From positions 22,801,063 to 22,865,062 of the forward strand of contig CM037472.1 of NCBI GenBank assembly GCA_021014325.1: a DNA stretch of 64,000 nucleotides, given 5' to 3'. Of this stretch, positions 1-12,600 are shown piece by piece. Position numbers and translations under genes: made by a program. This stretch comes from Plazaster borealis (lineage: Eukaryota; Echinodermata; Asteroidea; Forcipulatida; Labidiasteridae). The first letter of the stretch is position 1. Every line of letters begins with the position of its first letter. The notes under the pieces are model-generated. The model was given only the letters and a program-made list of their open reading frames with translations, made no database searches and had not been told where the DNA came from.

Positions 1-336
1 CTCCTAAAATCTAACCCTAGTTTCGGCGCTGATTGCTTTATGTTTGCAAGCTCAGTTTCTATTTTTATGAAATGACCATCATTTCCCTAAAGGGTCTGTA
101 TACGCTTGGTAATGACTCTGAAAATTAATGGCAATATAAACTTACTTGGTAAGAAGTACAACAGCTTTGGATAGTATAATGCATTTTGAGAAACTTTTCA
201 CTCGGACGTACTGCAGTTATTGAAAAAGATATCACTTTTTATCACCAAAACTTTGAATCTGAGAAGCGTTACTGACAGTAACGTTTCTCAGATTGTGTAT
301 TCCAATTGCAGATTGTTCTTCCTGCGTGGACATAAC

Positions 337-532
337 TGGTGACTGCTCTATATTCCGACACCCCTATATTCCGACACCCCTATGTTCTGACAACCCCCTC
401 ATGATTTACATAGGGTTAGGGTTAGGGTTAGGGTTAGGGTTAGGGTTAGGGTTAGGAATAGGAAAATACACCAGGGTTGTCGGAACATAGGGTTGTCGGA
501 ACATAAGGGTGTCGGAACATAGGGGTGTAACC
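337..532. mobile_element. 196-bp insertion with telomere-type core, 8-bp target duplication
   Basis: Flanked on both sides by GACATAAC (329-336 and 533-540), present once in the uninterrupted repeat copies. The left arm has ATTCCGACACCCCTAT-type units, the right arm their complements, and the middle a TTAGGG array. An 8-bp duplication is typical of hAT elements; the termini (TGGT.../...AACC) are only weakly inverted, so the class is inferred. Confidence 0.7.
411..456 (+). repeat. (TTAGGG)n telomere-type array
   Basis: About 7.5 uninterrupted TAGGGT units. It lies inside a small insertion and not at a chromosome end, so this is interstitial. Confidence 0.95.
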
Positions 533-678
533 GACATAACCGCTCCAGATTTTCAGCAATATCTCAAAAACGCTACCACCTTTTGAAATAAAATTTTCAC
601 AGGTTAGTTTTATGGTATATATCTTTATTGGATTGAAACAAACAGTGGGTTCTAATTACCAAACAAATACAACCCCTT

Positions 679-1692
679 TAACTCTGAATGGTCTGCAACA
701 AGCTTACTAGGTGTCTCTGAGGGTTAAGAACACACCTGAAATAAAAAAGTGTACAATTTTGAGACAAGGGCACAGCAGCAACCGACCTCATTACTAAGTA
801 TGTGTTTTAAAACTCGTTCAGTTGCTTCCATTGCTTGATATTTTCTTAGCCATTTCTTCATGGCTTTCCTTACTCTGTGTTTTTGTTAAATCCGGTTCCC
901 GCCCTTTGTTGTTGTTGTCTTTCTTGAAAAGTGTGACCTATAGGCCGATGTCTATATAGCCCTTGCAGGGAGATACTTAATTACTAGAGCTCTGCAAAGT
1001 GGGCATTGTTAGTTTCGGTGCTTGGGGTATTTTTTAGCACATGCCCTCCTTGTTGAGCCGAATCTTATCTGCGAGGTAACAGGGAGTATTTGTGAATGGG
1101 TGTACACTTCTTGTTTGTGCGGCCGTACGTAGTTTACCACAAGGCTTTCAATCATGGTGGGGTAGCGTAAAGACGCCGGCATCGGGAAATCCTCTTTCTA
1201 ATTTTGATTTGGCTGTTTATTATGAGAAGGCTTGTGCCCTGCCTGGTGCCACTATGGTGCAGATTAATTGATTGTTTCTTGTTTGGGTGACTTTTGTAAC
1301 GTTTTTAGCGCTGTTGTGCGTGATCCACTGTGTGCTAGACACAGTAAGGATTGGAACGGCTCACTGAGTTTCATAGTTTCTGGGAACGTATCTCAATTAC
1401 TTGTTTTCTGATGCTCCATTTGAAAACAGGTTTTTGCAATTTTACACTTCTGATTACAAACTGGAAAAGTAAACCACATTTTGCCTGTGTATTCTTGCTT
1501 TTTGATGGAGGGTGAGGAGGGGAGGTTGGATTTGGAGGGTTGCTTCTCATTTTTTACTGAGAAAAAAGGAAATCAAACTGGCTGCAACCAAACAATTATA
1601 ATAATAATATTTTCCTTTATTGAATTAGTTTTAATGGGGAGGTTATTTACATTTCTTGAATATGAACAGGAAGGCGTATTGTAAGTGATAGG
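679..1692. other. Non-coding, nothing recognised
   Basis: AT-rich unique-looking sequence; no ORF with family resemblance and no clear repeat. Confidence 0.6.
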
Positions 1693-1985
1693 AGGTGTTG
1701 TGGCCGAGTGGTCTAGGGTGGTGGACTCATGTTCAGTAATTTTCAAAATGTGAGTTTGAATCCTGGCCTGGTCGATTGCAACACTTGTGTCCTTGAGCAA
1801 GGCACTTTATCATTATTGCTTCTCTCCACCCAGGAGACAAAAGGGTACCAGCGAGAGCTGGGGAGTTAAAAAAACCTGTCCAGGGGGGAATAGAAATATT
1901 CTCAGTCGTTTAATGCCAATGAAACTGGATATAAACACCGGCCTGATGAGCCATTTTGGCTTGGGACAGACTTTACTTTACTATT
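1693..1985 (+). mobile_element. tRNA-derived SINE, family 1
   Basis: tRNA-like head with A box TGGCCGAGTGGTCTAGG and B box AGTTTGAATCC, then a body with CCTTGAGCAAGGCACTTTATC and CACCCAGGAGAC....GGGTACC. The same body occurs at 9310. Pol III promoter boxes are visible, so this is a retroposed element and not a functional tRNA. Confidence 0.82.
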
Positions 1986-2904
1986 GTAAGTGTAGGGGAT
2001 CTGCTCTTGTATTATTTTGGGGGGTTATATTTTTTGTTCAAATTCATTGTCTTAATAAAATTATTTGTAATAAAAAAAATAAAAAAATATTTTATAACTT
2101 TTTAAAACTACACATTTCAAGTTGTGTTTCGGATTTATAGCAATCTTGTCTTGTAATGCGTTTTGTTTTTTTAAAGTATGTTTTTGTACTTTGATCGTTT
2201 TTGTTGTAGTGAAGCGTTTGATAACATACTCTGTCAATGCACAAGAAGTACACTCTACAAACATGTTGAGTCACATCTTAAGCTTGCCCCCTATTACCCC
2301 ACAGTTGACCTTTCTATGAGTTATAGAAGTACCTTAGTGGGAAATAATTTGCCACCGATGGACTGATCTTGGCATTGCGTGTGTACCCAAACCCACAGAA
2401 TGAGCCATGGGGGTTTTGTCATACATGTACTTCCCGTTTCTGTCAATTAGAAGAAACGGGGGATGGCTAAACGCAGAGCAGGCTCGATGACAGCTTTTCT
2501 GCTGAATTCATACTGCCACACAGGATCAGAAAGCCCGGTGTCCCAGTTGAGGCATGTGTAAGATAGTCCGTTTGGTGCCCCCTCCCGCCCTTCCTTCAAA
2601 GTCTCTCAGCCGGATGTTACTCTTCTGCGCTCGTTGTTTCCGATCTTTTTTTATTAAGTTGGAAGACAACTCAGAGGAAAAATTTAGACCATTTAAATGT
2701 ACTTAGGGATAGAACAGTAGTAGTAGTGCCTACAAAAGAGCTTTTGTGAGAAAGGAAGTCAGACAGCTGATCCTATCAAATCCTATCAGTCTATGATTCA
2801 TTTAGATCCAGAGAATTTATTGTGTTCCCAGGGAAGAGTTTAAGCGAGTTCAAGGGTATTGTATAATACATACAAGTATATGGCGACTATAATGGTAACA
2901 ATCT
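1986..2904. other. Non-coding, nothing recognised
   Basis: AT-rich stretch with T and A runs near 2030-2100. Short ORFs on both strands lack any family features. Confidence 0.6.
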
Positions 2905-3060
2905 GGGCCCAATTTCATAGAGCTGCTTAAGCAGAAAATGTTGCTTGACAATTTTCTGCTAAGCAGAAATGAGCAGGATACCAGTCACAATTTGTACTTG
3001 TGACATGGTAGTTTGGCTGGTAACCTTGTTCTGGTAAGCGTAATTTTGTTATGCTTAGCT
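2905..3060. mobile_element. GCTAAGCAG-family MITE, truncated copy
   Basis: Begins GGGCCCAATTTCATAGAGCT and contains GCTTAAGCAG and GGTAACCTTGTTCTGGTAAG. It lacks the right terminus and runs into a TTA repeat (3059-3081). It shows the uninterrupted GCTTAAGC sequence that is the target site of the element nested at 28280. Confidence 0.8.
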
Positions 3061-3228
3061 TATTATTATTATTATTATAATATTTGGAATACAATATTAT
3101 TAGTGTTCTTGTTTATCGATGTTCTTTGGAATTGGGACAGTTTGAATTAACGATTGAACATCAAATACAAATGTCTTAACTGACCCTGTAAAGTGAAAAT
3201 GATATAAGTTTAAAGCAAATTCATAAAT

Positions 3229-3591
3229 TCATTCTGATTGGTTTAGAGGATATCACATGACCATGTTTAAACGTGTGACACAAACACAGTGAGGATTGTT
3301 TAAACATTACGCTTGGTGCGCAAGCTTACGCGGGCACTAATTGACACGTAACGCAATCAATACACACCCATACTCAATGTAAAATCTATTAGTAGGTGCG
3401 CACAGATTTTCCTACAATATTGTTTCATAAATATATTATTAATAAAAGTGTAGTGACTCAGTATTAAACTGCCACTTAAAACCTTGCAGGGTTGTGGCCG
3501 TGCGATAAAGGACCTTGCTCGGCCACCACCCTGCTGGTTTTAAATGGCAGTTTAAGACCTCGTCACTACTCTTTTATTCCCCTAACATTGA
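3229..3591. mobile_element. Family C repeat, copy 1
   Basis: Starts TTCATAAATTCATTCTGATTGG and ends in GTCACTACTCTTTTATTCCC, with GGCCGTGCGATAAAGG inside a hairpin arm. Similar copies lie at 18640, 29965, 43685 and 50531. Non-coding. Confidence 0.7.
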
Positions 3592-4398
3592 AACATTTCT
3601 GCAATTCTCATTTTAGTTTATACCTTTAAGCCTTCATATTCTACACTATGTTCCCAACAAGTATGTTATCGGAATGAAATCTCAGCAATTTCTCTGAAGT
3701 CCTCAAATGACATCCGCAGTTTTCCAACTGTCCCTATATAATGAAATGATGGTTGAAGCACATTGAGACATGATCCAGGGATATCCAAATCTCAATTGAG
3801 AAGTTAGACCATTAAACCTGCATACATTCTACACTACATTCCCTACAAGTATGTTATTGGAATGAAATTACACATATTCAGCAATTTTCTCCAATGTCCT
3901 GAAATGACATCCGCTGTGAAGGTGACCCTCTGTTAATATTCAGAGTTCAGGGTCTTTTGTGAGTGGCAGTCGTGTGGCACTGGACTTAATAATTGATGAT
4001 AACGTCACACAGGAAGTCTGTACTTTATTGATTTCAAGACTTGAATATTTTCTGAAATCTAAGCATTTTGTGAGTTCTGGAGTGTATAGAAAAATTCATT
4101 GTAGCCTTACTGTAAAGGTCAGTTGGTACAATGGAATATTTAAGTTATGTAGTACAGCTAAAAGTGTTTCCTGCAAGCTGGTGTTTTGTTACCTTTTTTA
4201 TTAAAAAAAACCTTGAAATTGGTTACTTAAAAAACCCCTTGTGTAGTTATTATTTAGAAGAAGATATTACTTGTGATTGTCTACTAACATTTTACCGTGC
4301 AACCACTGCCTCCACTTAACGATCCTGAATGTATATGTAGCACCTTCGCTTGGCGCAAGGGTCTTCTAACAACCTTTTGCGACACAGTTCACCAACAG
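3592..4398. other. Non-coding, internal near-duplicate
   Basis: Two related stretches (about 3640-3720 and 3828-3915) share TTCTACACTA, CAAGTATGTTAT.GGAATGAAAT, AGCAATTT and TGACATCCGC, a spaced direct repeat of about 190 bp. No gene recognised. Confidence 0.6.
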
Positions 4399-4650
4399 CA
4401 CTTTAAAAACTCCCAGTTCAGAATCGACCCGGATTCTGGGTAAAAACACGGGGCCTGACCCAATTCTGGGTCAGTATGACCTGGAATGTGTGCCAAAATG
4501 ACCCAAAACTATGTCAGACTGATGCACAATTGGAGTCAAAATCCCTATTTTTAACCACATCCCGGGTCAGCCTGACCCAGAAAAGGGTCAGGTCCCCTGT
4601 CGAACCTGGAATCTTGGTCAATTCTGACCCGGTAGTTTTTTTTTAGAGTG
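4399..4650. mobile_element. MITE with CACTCTAAAAA termini
   Basis: Left end CACTTTAAAAACTCCC... and right end ...GGTAGTTTTTTTTTAGAGTG are inverted. Internal GACCCAATTCTGGGTCA-type palindromic units repeat several times. About 252 bp, non-coding; no clear target duplication. Confidence 0.7.
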
Positions 4651-5939
4651 AACCAGAGCAACTGCTAGTTCAGCTTTCTCAATGTGCAGCAAAGCTGTGT
4701 TGTATTCTATTGGTGATGCAGCACTACGTGAATGTTGTCCCACACATTTAACAAGACAGTGAAATATATAATTTGTCAGTCTGCCATAAAGAATCATGTG
4801 TAATAAATAACCATGGATTCTGGTATGACTTTCAAATTAAAGCCCAGTGTTACAGCCTTTACTTCAGATTCACCTAAAACTCTTAGTTTTTGTTTTTGTT
4901 TCTTGGGTTGTTTTTTATTTTGTTCAAACCGAACTGTTTATTTGTACTAGCATACTAATTAAATCCGAGACAACATCATTCTTAGTCCACTTGTTGTTGA
5001 CAACAGATGTTTCCATGAGAGAGAAAATGATTGTTTAAACTTTGCAGACAAGAAGCATGAAAGTAATTGTTGACGGTCATAACACTACTCACTAATAATT
5101 GACCATATTATCCTGAATTTGTTATCCTGTATCACATGCGGGGCGTTTATTACTCGGTGGAAGGAAGTCATTTCTGTATTTATACGTAGATCACGGAAGT
5201 AATTCACACACAAGTACATAATACTGTATACATGTATTTGTCTTTTTCTTTTGATTTATTATGTACAGTTCAAATATATGCAGCACTCATTGCTAGCATT
5301 CCTACTAAGACTATAAAGAGTACCTTTACGTGTTCCAACCTGAAATCAAATTTGAATTTACGTATTGCAGTTTGTAATCAGATACAGGATTCTTTTTGAG
5401 GTTCCTTTCAAAACAAACCCACAGCCTGCAGCAAGGGGTTTTTATGGATGAAGAAACCCCCGTCACAGTGCAAAGAGAGCACCCAGGCTTTTCTCTTCAG
5501 AGTATATTGCCCTTGATACATGTCTGTGTATATTCAGAGATGTTCATCGTCACTGCATTACCTTCAATCTGCAGAGCAAGAGAGGGTCGATGAAATAATG
5601 ACACTGAATACGTAGGCACACTATCGGGTTACCCCTAGCCAATAATGAACCCACGCTCGAGCTAAACGGGCTTGCGCATTAAGACACCCCCAACCTCGCT
5701 CCGAGTGTTACACAAGTTAACTTACCTGCTTCCCCCAACCCCCCCCCCTTCCCAGCTCCGCATCTCCCCCCATACCCCCTCTCCCTTTCTCACCGCTGTG
5801 TTCTCCTGGAGAAAAACAGATGAGTACTTGATACTGCCTAGGGACAATCAAACCTGTATACACATTAAACAGCTACCCTGGGAATCACCACTGGCTCATT
5901 TATGAGGACCCTGGGAGAAAGCTATGCAATCTGATAGAA
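4651..5939. other. Non-coding 5' flank, C-run near 5739
   Basis: No coding exon recognised. A 10-base C run lies at 5739-5748 in a pyrimidine-rich stretch (5730-5800). Confidence 0.6.
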
Positions 5940-6075
5940 ACTGAGGCATCTACAATTATCGGTGATATGACAGATGCCTTAATTGCCAGCTGCCCTCATC
6001 CAATTACAGCGGCGGTGTTGATGACGCCCCGCCCAATATTCTCCTCCGCTATTAAGCAGCATACATGTCGTTGTT
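5940..6075. promoter_or_regulatory. Candidate regulatory cluster (E-box, CRE half, GC box, CCAAT)
   Basis: Compact cluster: CAGCTG at 5987, ATTA cores, TGACG at 6022-6026, CCCCGCCC at 6027-6034 overlapping CCAAT at 6033-6037. It looks non-repetitive and more GC-rich than its surroundings. It could be an upstream promoter or enhancer, possibly of the non-coding 5' exon that the RasGRP acceptor at 24768 implies. Motif clustering alone is weak evidence. Confidence 0.25.
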
Positions 6076-7109
6076 TCATGAATGCATGTATTGACTGCTC
6101 CACAGTGTAGACAGGATTTTTCGTTCGGTCAGCCGTTGTCTCCGGCCCTGACTCATGTACATATGGTGAAGGCTCTTTATCTATACGAGCACGTTGGAAC
6201 TGATGAAGAAGTATCGGACTGTGTGAAGAGGAAAGACATTAAACACCTGTATCTTATCCGCTCTGATGCAAATAAATTCATCCAAGACAAGCATGCTGTA
6301 CGGTGTTTTTACTAGGCACTGAGTCATGGAGAAATGCACACAAGCACCAACAAGTAAAGAAAGAAGTAAAGGTTTGTAGAGATTCTTCTTGAATTTTGGT
6401 GTTTTAAGGTATTTCTGGTTTTGTTGGCTTGATTCATTGATAAAACATCTAGGTAAAATCGTTTACACTGGTTTGACACATGGTTGATAACTGATATATT
6501 TGAGATGAGTAAAGGCTTTTTTATATCTTTTAAACCTTTAGAAAACCGGCAAAATGTTTCTAAAATAGACAGGACTTGAATTTCCGATGAGAACTCTGGT
6601 TGCTCTGGGTTCTCCTAAATGATCCATTCTCGCCTCTTGCAAGTATTTACAAGCCTTTTTTAAAGGTAGGGATTAAAATATTGTTGTTGAACAGGTTTGT
6701 TCAATCTCAACACAATGAGATTTTCTAGTTTTCAACTTCTCTTCAACTTTTATTATAAAGTTGGGTTTTTTCCATTTGTTTATGGGACTTTCTGCACTAG
6801 TGTAAAATGGACCGTCGCCAAAGAAGTTCATTAACATAATTTCTACTAATTAACTTTTGCTTCCTGGCTGTGGGTTGGTAAACTGCTTTATATTCAATAT
6901 TTAGTTTCTTCCTGTTTCAAATTTTTCAACCACCTTTTTTCAGATTTTTTATTAAAATTTTGAAGAAAGAAAATTTGAAAAAGAAAAAAACCCTTCGGTC
7001 TTGATGCAAATGATGGTTGGTCGGACGAGGACAAACAAACAATTTTTTTTTGCCTCATGCATAAAAATGAATGCTAAGGGCAATGTATAGAATACTGCCT
7101 TGACCTACC
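6076..7109. other. Non-coding, nothing recognised
   Basis: AT-rich sequence with A/T runs; no supported gene or repeat. Confidence 0.6.
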
Positions 7110-7280
7110 ATTGTAGATAGTTCCCACTTGACATCACACAGTATAAAGTCGGCCATCTTTACGCGGAAATAAACAATTTTTTTAAACATACGACTATGAG
7201 CTATGTGTAAATACTGCGTGAAATAAGTCATGTTTTAAACTCACAACTATGCGCTATGCATAAAAACCGCGCACGGCCTG
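7110..7280. repeat. Dispersed repeat (AAGTCGGCCATCTTTACGCG), copy 1
   Basis: Contains AGTTCCCACTTGACATCACA, GTCGGCCATCTTTACGC and ACTATGCGCTATGCATAAAA. An inverted partial copy lies at 30435-30560 inside RasGRP intron 2. Confidence 0.65.
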
Positions 7281-8044
7281 CAGGAGTTTTAAAAAATTCC
7301 TTGCATGATTGGTTTGTCAACCACCTGGCTGCGTAGACAAGTTAGAATGTAAATGTTTGTTTATCATCCATGCTACCCCAATAGCCAGTTTCCCCAGATG
7401 AAAAGTAATTACACTGTACACTGTACTTGCTGCCCATTAAAAAAGAAAAATTATATATAATTTCGTAGAAGTGCTTATTTGAAATGTTAATTGTTGGACC
7501 AAACCAATGATGTTGGATGGATGGGTACCTGTATGTTTGAATAGACAATGTCAGGGTTATTGTACTGTGACAGAACCAAAGGTACTTGTTGCGTGACACT
7601 CTCTTTTGTTAGTCAGGAATAATCATCTGCTTTGTTGAGTATTTTTTTAAAGATACCACAGTGCAGTGGTTGCTCATGTCATTTTTTAAAAGTAATTTCT
7701 GCATGTTTTCCAAATATTGGATGCACATGAGTACAATATAACAAATATTGGATCTTTTTATTCATAAAATATATCAGAATATAATTCTGAGGTGAAATCT
7801 GGACTGTTCCATGTCAGAAGTGAAATGGAACAGTTTAGATTTCAACGCGTGATTATATTCTGCTCTATTGTATGAATTAAATGCATCTGATATTTGTTTT
7901 ATATACATACCTCACGCATAGATCCTTATCATTTTAGTTTTTTTAATTTTTAGAATTCATAGAATTCATAAATAATATAAAGTTTTGAACAGTTTATATT
8001 GATTTTAACAATACGGTATTAAAAGGCTGATAAAGACATAGCTG
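7281..8044. other. Non-coding with an imperfect hairpin at 7775-7862
   Basis: CAGAATATAAT...ATCTGGACTGTTCCAT is answered by ATGGAACAGTTTAGAT...ATTATATTCTG, an imperfect 88-bp foldback. Nothing else recognised. Confidence 0.6.
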
Positions 8045-8421
8045 GAGCATTGTACACCTTTGGTAATTGGAACCTATTGTTTGTTTCAAACATATATAGT
8101 TGTAGATATATACCATAAAATTAAACTGTGAAAATTTCATTTCAAATGGTTATAGCGTTTTTAAGATATTGCCAAAAATCTGGAGCGGTTATGTCCGCGC
8201 AGGAAGAATAATCTGCATTGGAATACACACTCTGAGAAGCGTTACGTGTAACAAATGTTTTAGGGGATAAAAAGTAATATATTTTTCCATAACCGCAGCA
8301 CTTCGAAGTGAAAAGTTTCTCAAAATGCATTATACTATCCAAAGCTGCTGTACTTCTTACCAAGTTAGTTTTTATTGCCATTAATTATCAGAGTCATTAC
8401 CAAACGTGTATACGATGCCTT
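8045..8421. mobile_element. MITE family A copy 2 (degenerate ends)
   Basis: Shares with the 91 and 51590 copies the segments GATATATACCATAAAATTAA, AATCTGGAGCGGTTATGTCC, CTCAAAATGCATTATACTAT and ACCAAACGTGTATACGATGC. TTAA flanks are no longer clear. The palindromic core has lost one arm. Confidence 0.75.
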
Positions 8422-9066
8422 TTAGACTGGTTGGCTTAATGCACTGTCATCATTTCCTTTTTGAAAAATATCACAGGTTGTTTTCTATGTTTGTTTTAAA
8501 CTCTTGAATGTACCAAAGACATTATTAGAGTAGCAGAAATACAATGGAGCAGGAATTACGCTGTCCCAAAGCCTTTGATGACCAGTCAAGGTCTAACGTG
8601 TTTCTTAATTTATCAACTAATTGCAATCGGAGATTGCTCTGTTTTTGAACTGTCAATGGTCATCAGGAGGAATGGTCACTAGTTCAAGGACTATTGCCAA
8701 AAGTGATCGGTTAGGAAAGGCTTTCATCAATGATTCATTGGTCAGACATTAAGCGAGAGGGTTCACCTGAAAACGATACTTGGTTTTTTTCAAGAAAATT
8801 AATCTGTGTTATTGAAAGAGTTGAAGGCGAGAAGAAAGTAAAATCACAATGTTAGATAGCTAAGAGAAAAACAGGGTCATGCATTTTTTAAAACAAGAAA
8901 GTTGTCAGTGACGTTAGCTTTGCATTATATTTTGAGCATCTGACTCTCTGCAGTTAAGCAAATTGTTGATGGAATTTTTATCTGGTTGCCAAGGGTAGAA
9001 ATTAAACTGTTGCTTTAATGCATTTAATCAAGCGGTAACCTTGAATGTAGATTTGCTGATAACCAG
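8422..9066. other. Non-coding, nothing recognised
   Basis: No supported gene or repeat. Confidence 0.55.
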
Positions 9067-9258
9067 GGGCCCATTTCATTAAGCATATAAGCACAAAAAC
9101 TTGCTAAGCACAGAAAAATCTTGCTTAAGAGAAATAGGTTACCAGCCAAATACCATACAGTTACCATTACTGTGACTGGTACCCCACTCATTTATTGCTA
9201 AGCAAAGAAATTTGCTGAGCAGAATTTTCTGCTAAACAGCTTTATGAAATTGTGCCCT
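9067..9258. mobile_element. GCTAAGCAG-family MITE
   Basis: Begins GGGCCCATTTCATTAAGC and ends CAGCTTTATGAAATTGTGCCC, an inverted-repeat pair. Internally it has GGTTACCAGCCAA and TTTGCTGAGCAGAATTTTCT. About 192 bp, the same length as the copy at 40818. Confidence 0.8.
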
Positions 9259-9309
9259 GTTTCTAACCATGGTATGTTAGCTCAGCAACATTTGTGCGCT
9301 AAGCAGCTG

Positions 9310-9655
9310 AAGTAGGAGACTAAGTGGCTTTGCGTATTGGACTCAAGTTTTCATCACGCAGTCATCAGAGTGAGGATTCGAATCCCGGTCTAGACATGTT
9401 GTCGTCCTTGGGCAGGATACTTAATCATAATTGCTTCCAATCACCCAGGAGTAAATAGGTACCTGGTGATGTGAATGATAAACAACCTGTGTGCCCATTT
9501 TGCTGCTAGAGCTGCGTATTCCAAAGGGGATGTTTAAGGAATGCTTATAAAGTCCCCACACTGATGAACAGGTATGGTAATAATAGTGTAAAGCGATTTG
9601 GTACAATGGGTTTAATAGCGCCTAATTAATGCCTATTAAAATATGATGATTATTA
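9310..9655 (+). mobile_element. tRNA-derived SINE, family 1, second copy
   Basis: B box GGATTCGAATCCC, then GTCCTTGGGCAGGATACTTA and CACCCAGGAGTAAATAGGTA as in the 1693 copy. The A box (GACTAAGTGGCTTTGCG) is degraded. The tail is a TGATTATTATTAT repeat. Confidence 0.8.
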
Positions 9656-12600
9656 TTATCCATACAGTGCTTGTATGCTGTACCACAGTGCTCAATACTG
9701 GTGTGTGTAATTGTGTTTTGTTTATTCTATGGCTGCCTTGTATAGCAGATTCTACTGGACTGATTGGCATTAACGTATTGTGTCTATATTTACTTGTATG
9801 GAAAGGGGACTGATACGAGTCTCTGTCTGTGTATTCATGACAGCATGAGAAACCTGGATGACACAACAAGCCTTGGTGATTTGTATCTTACACAGCATTT
9901 TCCATAGCCTTTTGTCTAGGCCTTTGTGGCTTAGACAGCTGTGTATAGCCACGAAGTGACTTGAACCGGAGACCTAACGCGCGAAGAATTTCTAAATTTC
10001 TTCTTTATTTGTTTTAATTGTTGCTGCCCTCCCGGGGTAGCAAAATTCCAAACCAAAAATCATTAACGTATTATGCATTATGATTGGTTAGCCTTTCAGC
10101 ACTTTATTTATTTTCATAAAAATTATGAATAATTTAGCCTATGTTTGAATCTTTATGAATATTTTAACAACAAAAACCCCCACTAAATCAAGTTTGAAAA
10201 GGCCTTGTGGCTTCACCACTCGCAATGCGCATGTGGTCTCCCCTTCCCGACGATTCGCGGCTACACAGCTATGTCAAAGCCACGAAGACTGTGACGAAAG
10301 GCTTTGTGTACTAGCCGATGCTAGTTAAAACACCTGAGGACAAGTCAAAATTTGCTCCAAGTGGTCCGGCTGGCTAGTTCGGTGTTGAAAAGCATCTCTA
10401 TTTAAAAATATAAAATATGGACTGGTGAAAAAGCTGGCGGACTAGTGAAATGGCAAGCTAATTTGTCATGCTGGCTGTATATTCTGGGTTTTTTTTTTAG
10501 AGGAGGAAATGTATACATATTTCTTCCAAGTAGTTTTCAAGAAACTCATTGTGCACAAAAAGTACCCAAATTTCATCAGTATGCAAATTTCATCCTAACA
10601 CATTTAGAGATCTGACAACCAGAGACGTGGCAGTCATTTTTTTTTATAGCTGTTTGATTAGTATAAAACCCCATGATTTATGACTTTTGCAATTTAGTGA
10701 ACATTTATGTTTTCCCCAAAAGGGAACCCTTGCTCAGGGTAAATGGCACATTTACATTCTATTGTTTGATTTATGAAGTTATATTCTTACCAATGTTGAC
10801 CCATCTCTTTGATGATATATGACAATAAATGGTTTCTTAGGTATGGATGGTTTGTGTCAACTTTTCCTAGAGTCAGGTTTGGTCCTTAGAAAAGTGATGA
10901 ATAAAGATGCAGTTTGAATTATTTCCTAGTCTAAAATTCCCCATGGGGGAAAGCACAATCGATCAAAACAACATTATACATGCTTTCCTGAGCTATAGAT
11001 TCAGGCAAAGCAAATGTTAATTACTCCAACAAGCTGTTTTCACAACTTTTGAGATTTGTTGTTCTTAATTGCACCGAACCTATTGCATTTGAGAGATGAC
11101 ATATTGTCAGAAAATTTAATTTGACATGTTCTGTTACCAACATGACAAATTAAACTTCCTTTTTGATGGTTAACATGAACTCTCAAAAACGGATGCATCA
11201 CTAGTTTGACTAATATGAATTCACAAAAACAGAATCATCACTTGTTTGACTAACATGAACTCTCAAAAACAGACTGAGGCATAACTAACCTGAGCTCTAT
11301 GTCCTTTTCTTTTTTCTCTTAATGTACTATAAAAATGGCCACTGTTTTTACACTCTAGGTGGCACACTGTATTGTGAACCGCCAGTATTGGAAAACATAA
11401 CATGCTGGCAGCAGAATGTTCTCCATTGTTCCCTATGCTTTATATTACATGTTTCTATGGTTGTAACTGTTGGTTTACGTTTGCAAAAGACAAATCAAAT
11501 CAAATTCTGCTGCTTTTCAGAGGTGTTTTATTTTTCTCAGAAATCATAGACCATTTAACTTGATTGTTGCCGGAGGGTATTATAACAAACCCTGTGTTCC
11601 TCCATGCTTCTCTGAGCATGTGTTTATCAATATTTGTTGATATTATGCATTCTGTGTGCCTGTTTAGCAACCTGTTTGATGTTGACAATTTGGGAACAGT
11701 CCTGTATCGTAATCATCTCCAGTCAACCCTATTGCTTATAATGAGATGAAAGCGTGCCAGGATACATATTGACCTTCTGCGGACATTGAACTCCCACTTT
11801 CTTCTCTAGGCTTATAAGGCTGAACTTTTCTTATTTGAAATATTTTTTCATATTTGAAACTCACTTGATGTACAATGTACAATAATTTCAATAAACACTT
11901 AAAACCATGTTTTTGTGGAGGGTCTGGTTTTTTTTTTTCAGTGAAATTACTTTATCAGCCAAAAATATCGTTTGATTTTAGTCAAATGTTAAAATTGTTC
12001 TCAATTGTTTTTAATTTTTTGAATTTCATAGGTTGATCCTTGCAAGTAATTGTACAATTGTACAGAAATGTGATGTTATCCACAATGTGATATTCTGTTT
12101 TTGTTTATTTTTTTTACTGAAAACAGAGCTGCATTTTTGTATTTGTTAAGAAAGTAGCTTTTCCAGTGATATTATACAGTGTAAATTTGGCTTGAACATG
12201 TTGAAAAGTGACACTTGTCAATTTGTGTTAAACTTTGACTCTTCATTTCGGTGTTTTGGGACTTTTACTCTTATTTTGTGAAGGCACACATTTATCAAGG
12301 TCAGCAGCTCAAATCCAGGGTAGTCAAAAAGCGGAGCGCACAACAGGAAGGGACGATTTGCCAACAAAGTGTCCCACACGTAAAAATGTATATTGGTTAC
12401 AATACAGGCACAATGAAGAAAGATAGGAGGGTGCATAATGTCTTGTCGTAAAGATGCCCCAATAAAAAGGGATGCACTTCAACTTGTCAAGCTCAGACAG
12501 ATGTTGAAATAATTACACCTATTTGTACTAATCAAATTACCTGGTAAATTACTTTTAGGGTGGCAATTGAACGCGCGAAAAGCAGTGATCCGTACATGGA

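Larger units (their letters stand above)
91..677. mobile_element. MITE family A copy 1 (TTAA target), interrupted by a nested insertion
   Basis: Ends are inverted repeats (AGGGTCTGTATACGCTTGGT and the complement of ACCAAACAAATACAACCCCT), flanked by CTAA (87-90) and TTAA (78-81 of line 601, i.e. 678-681). Without the insertion at 337-532 and one target copy it is about 383 bp, matching the 389-bp copy at 51590. The core carries a palindrome around CTGAGAAGCGTTAC/GTAACGTTTCTCAG. Non-coding; piggyBac-like mobilisation is inferred from the TTAA target. Confidence 0.8.

Noticed and set aside
411..456. A chromosome end
   Set aside because: The TTAGGG array is short, interstitial and inside a transposon insertion with target duplication.
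1693..1780. Functional tRNA gene
   Set aside because: A and B boxes exist, but the acceptor stem does not pair and a SINE body follows; the same holds at 9310, 22980 and 41296.
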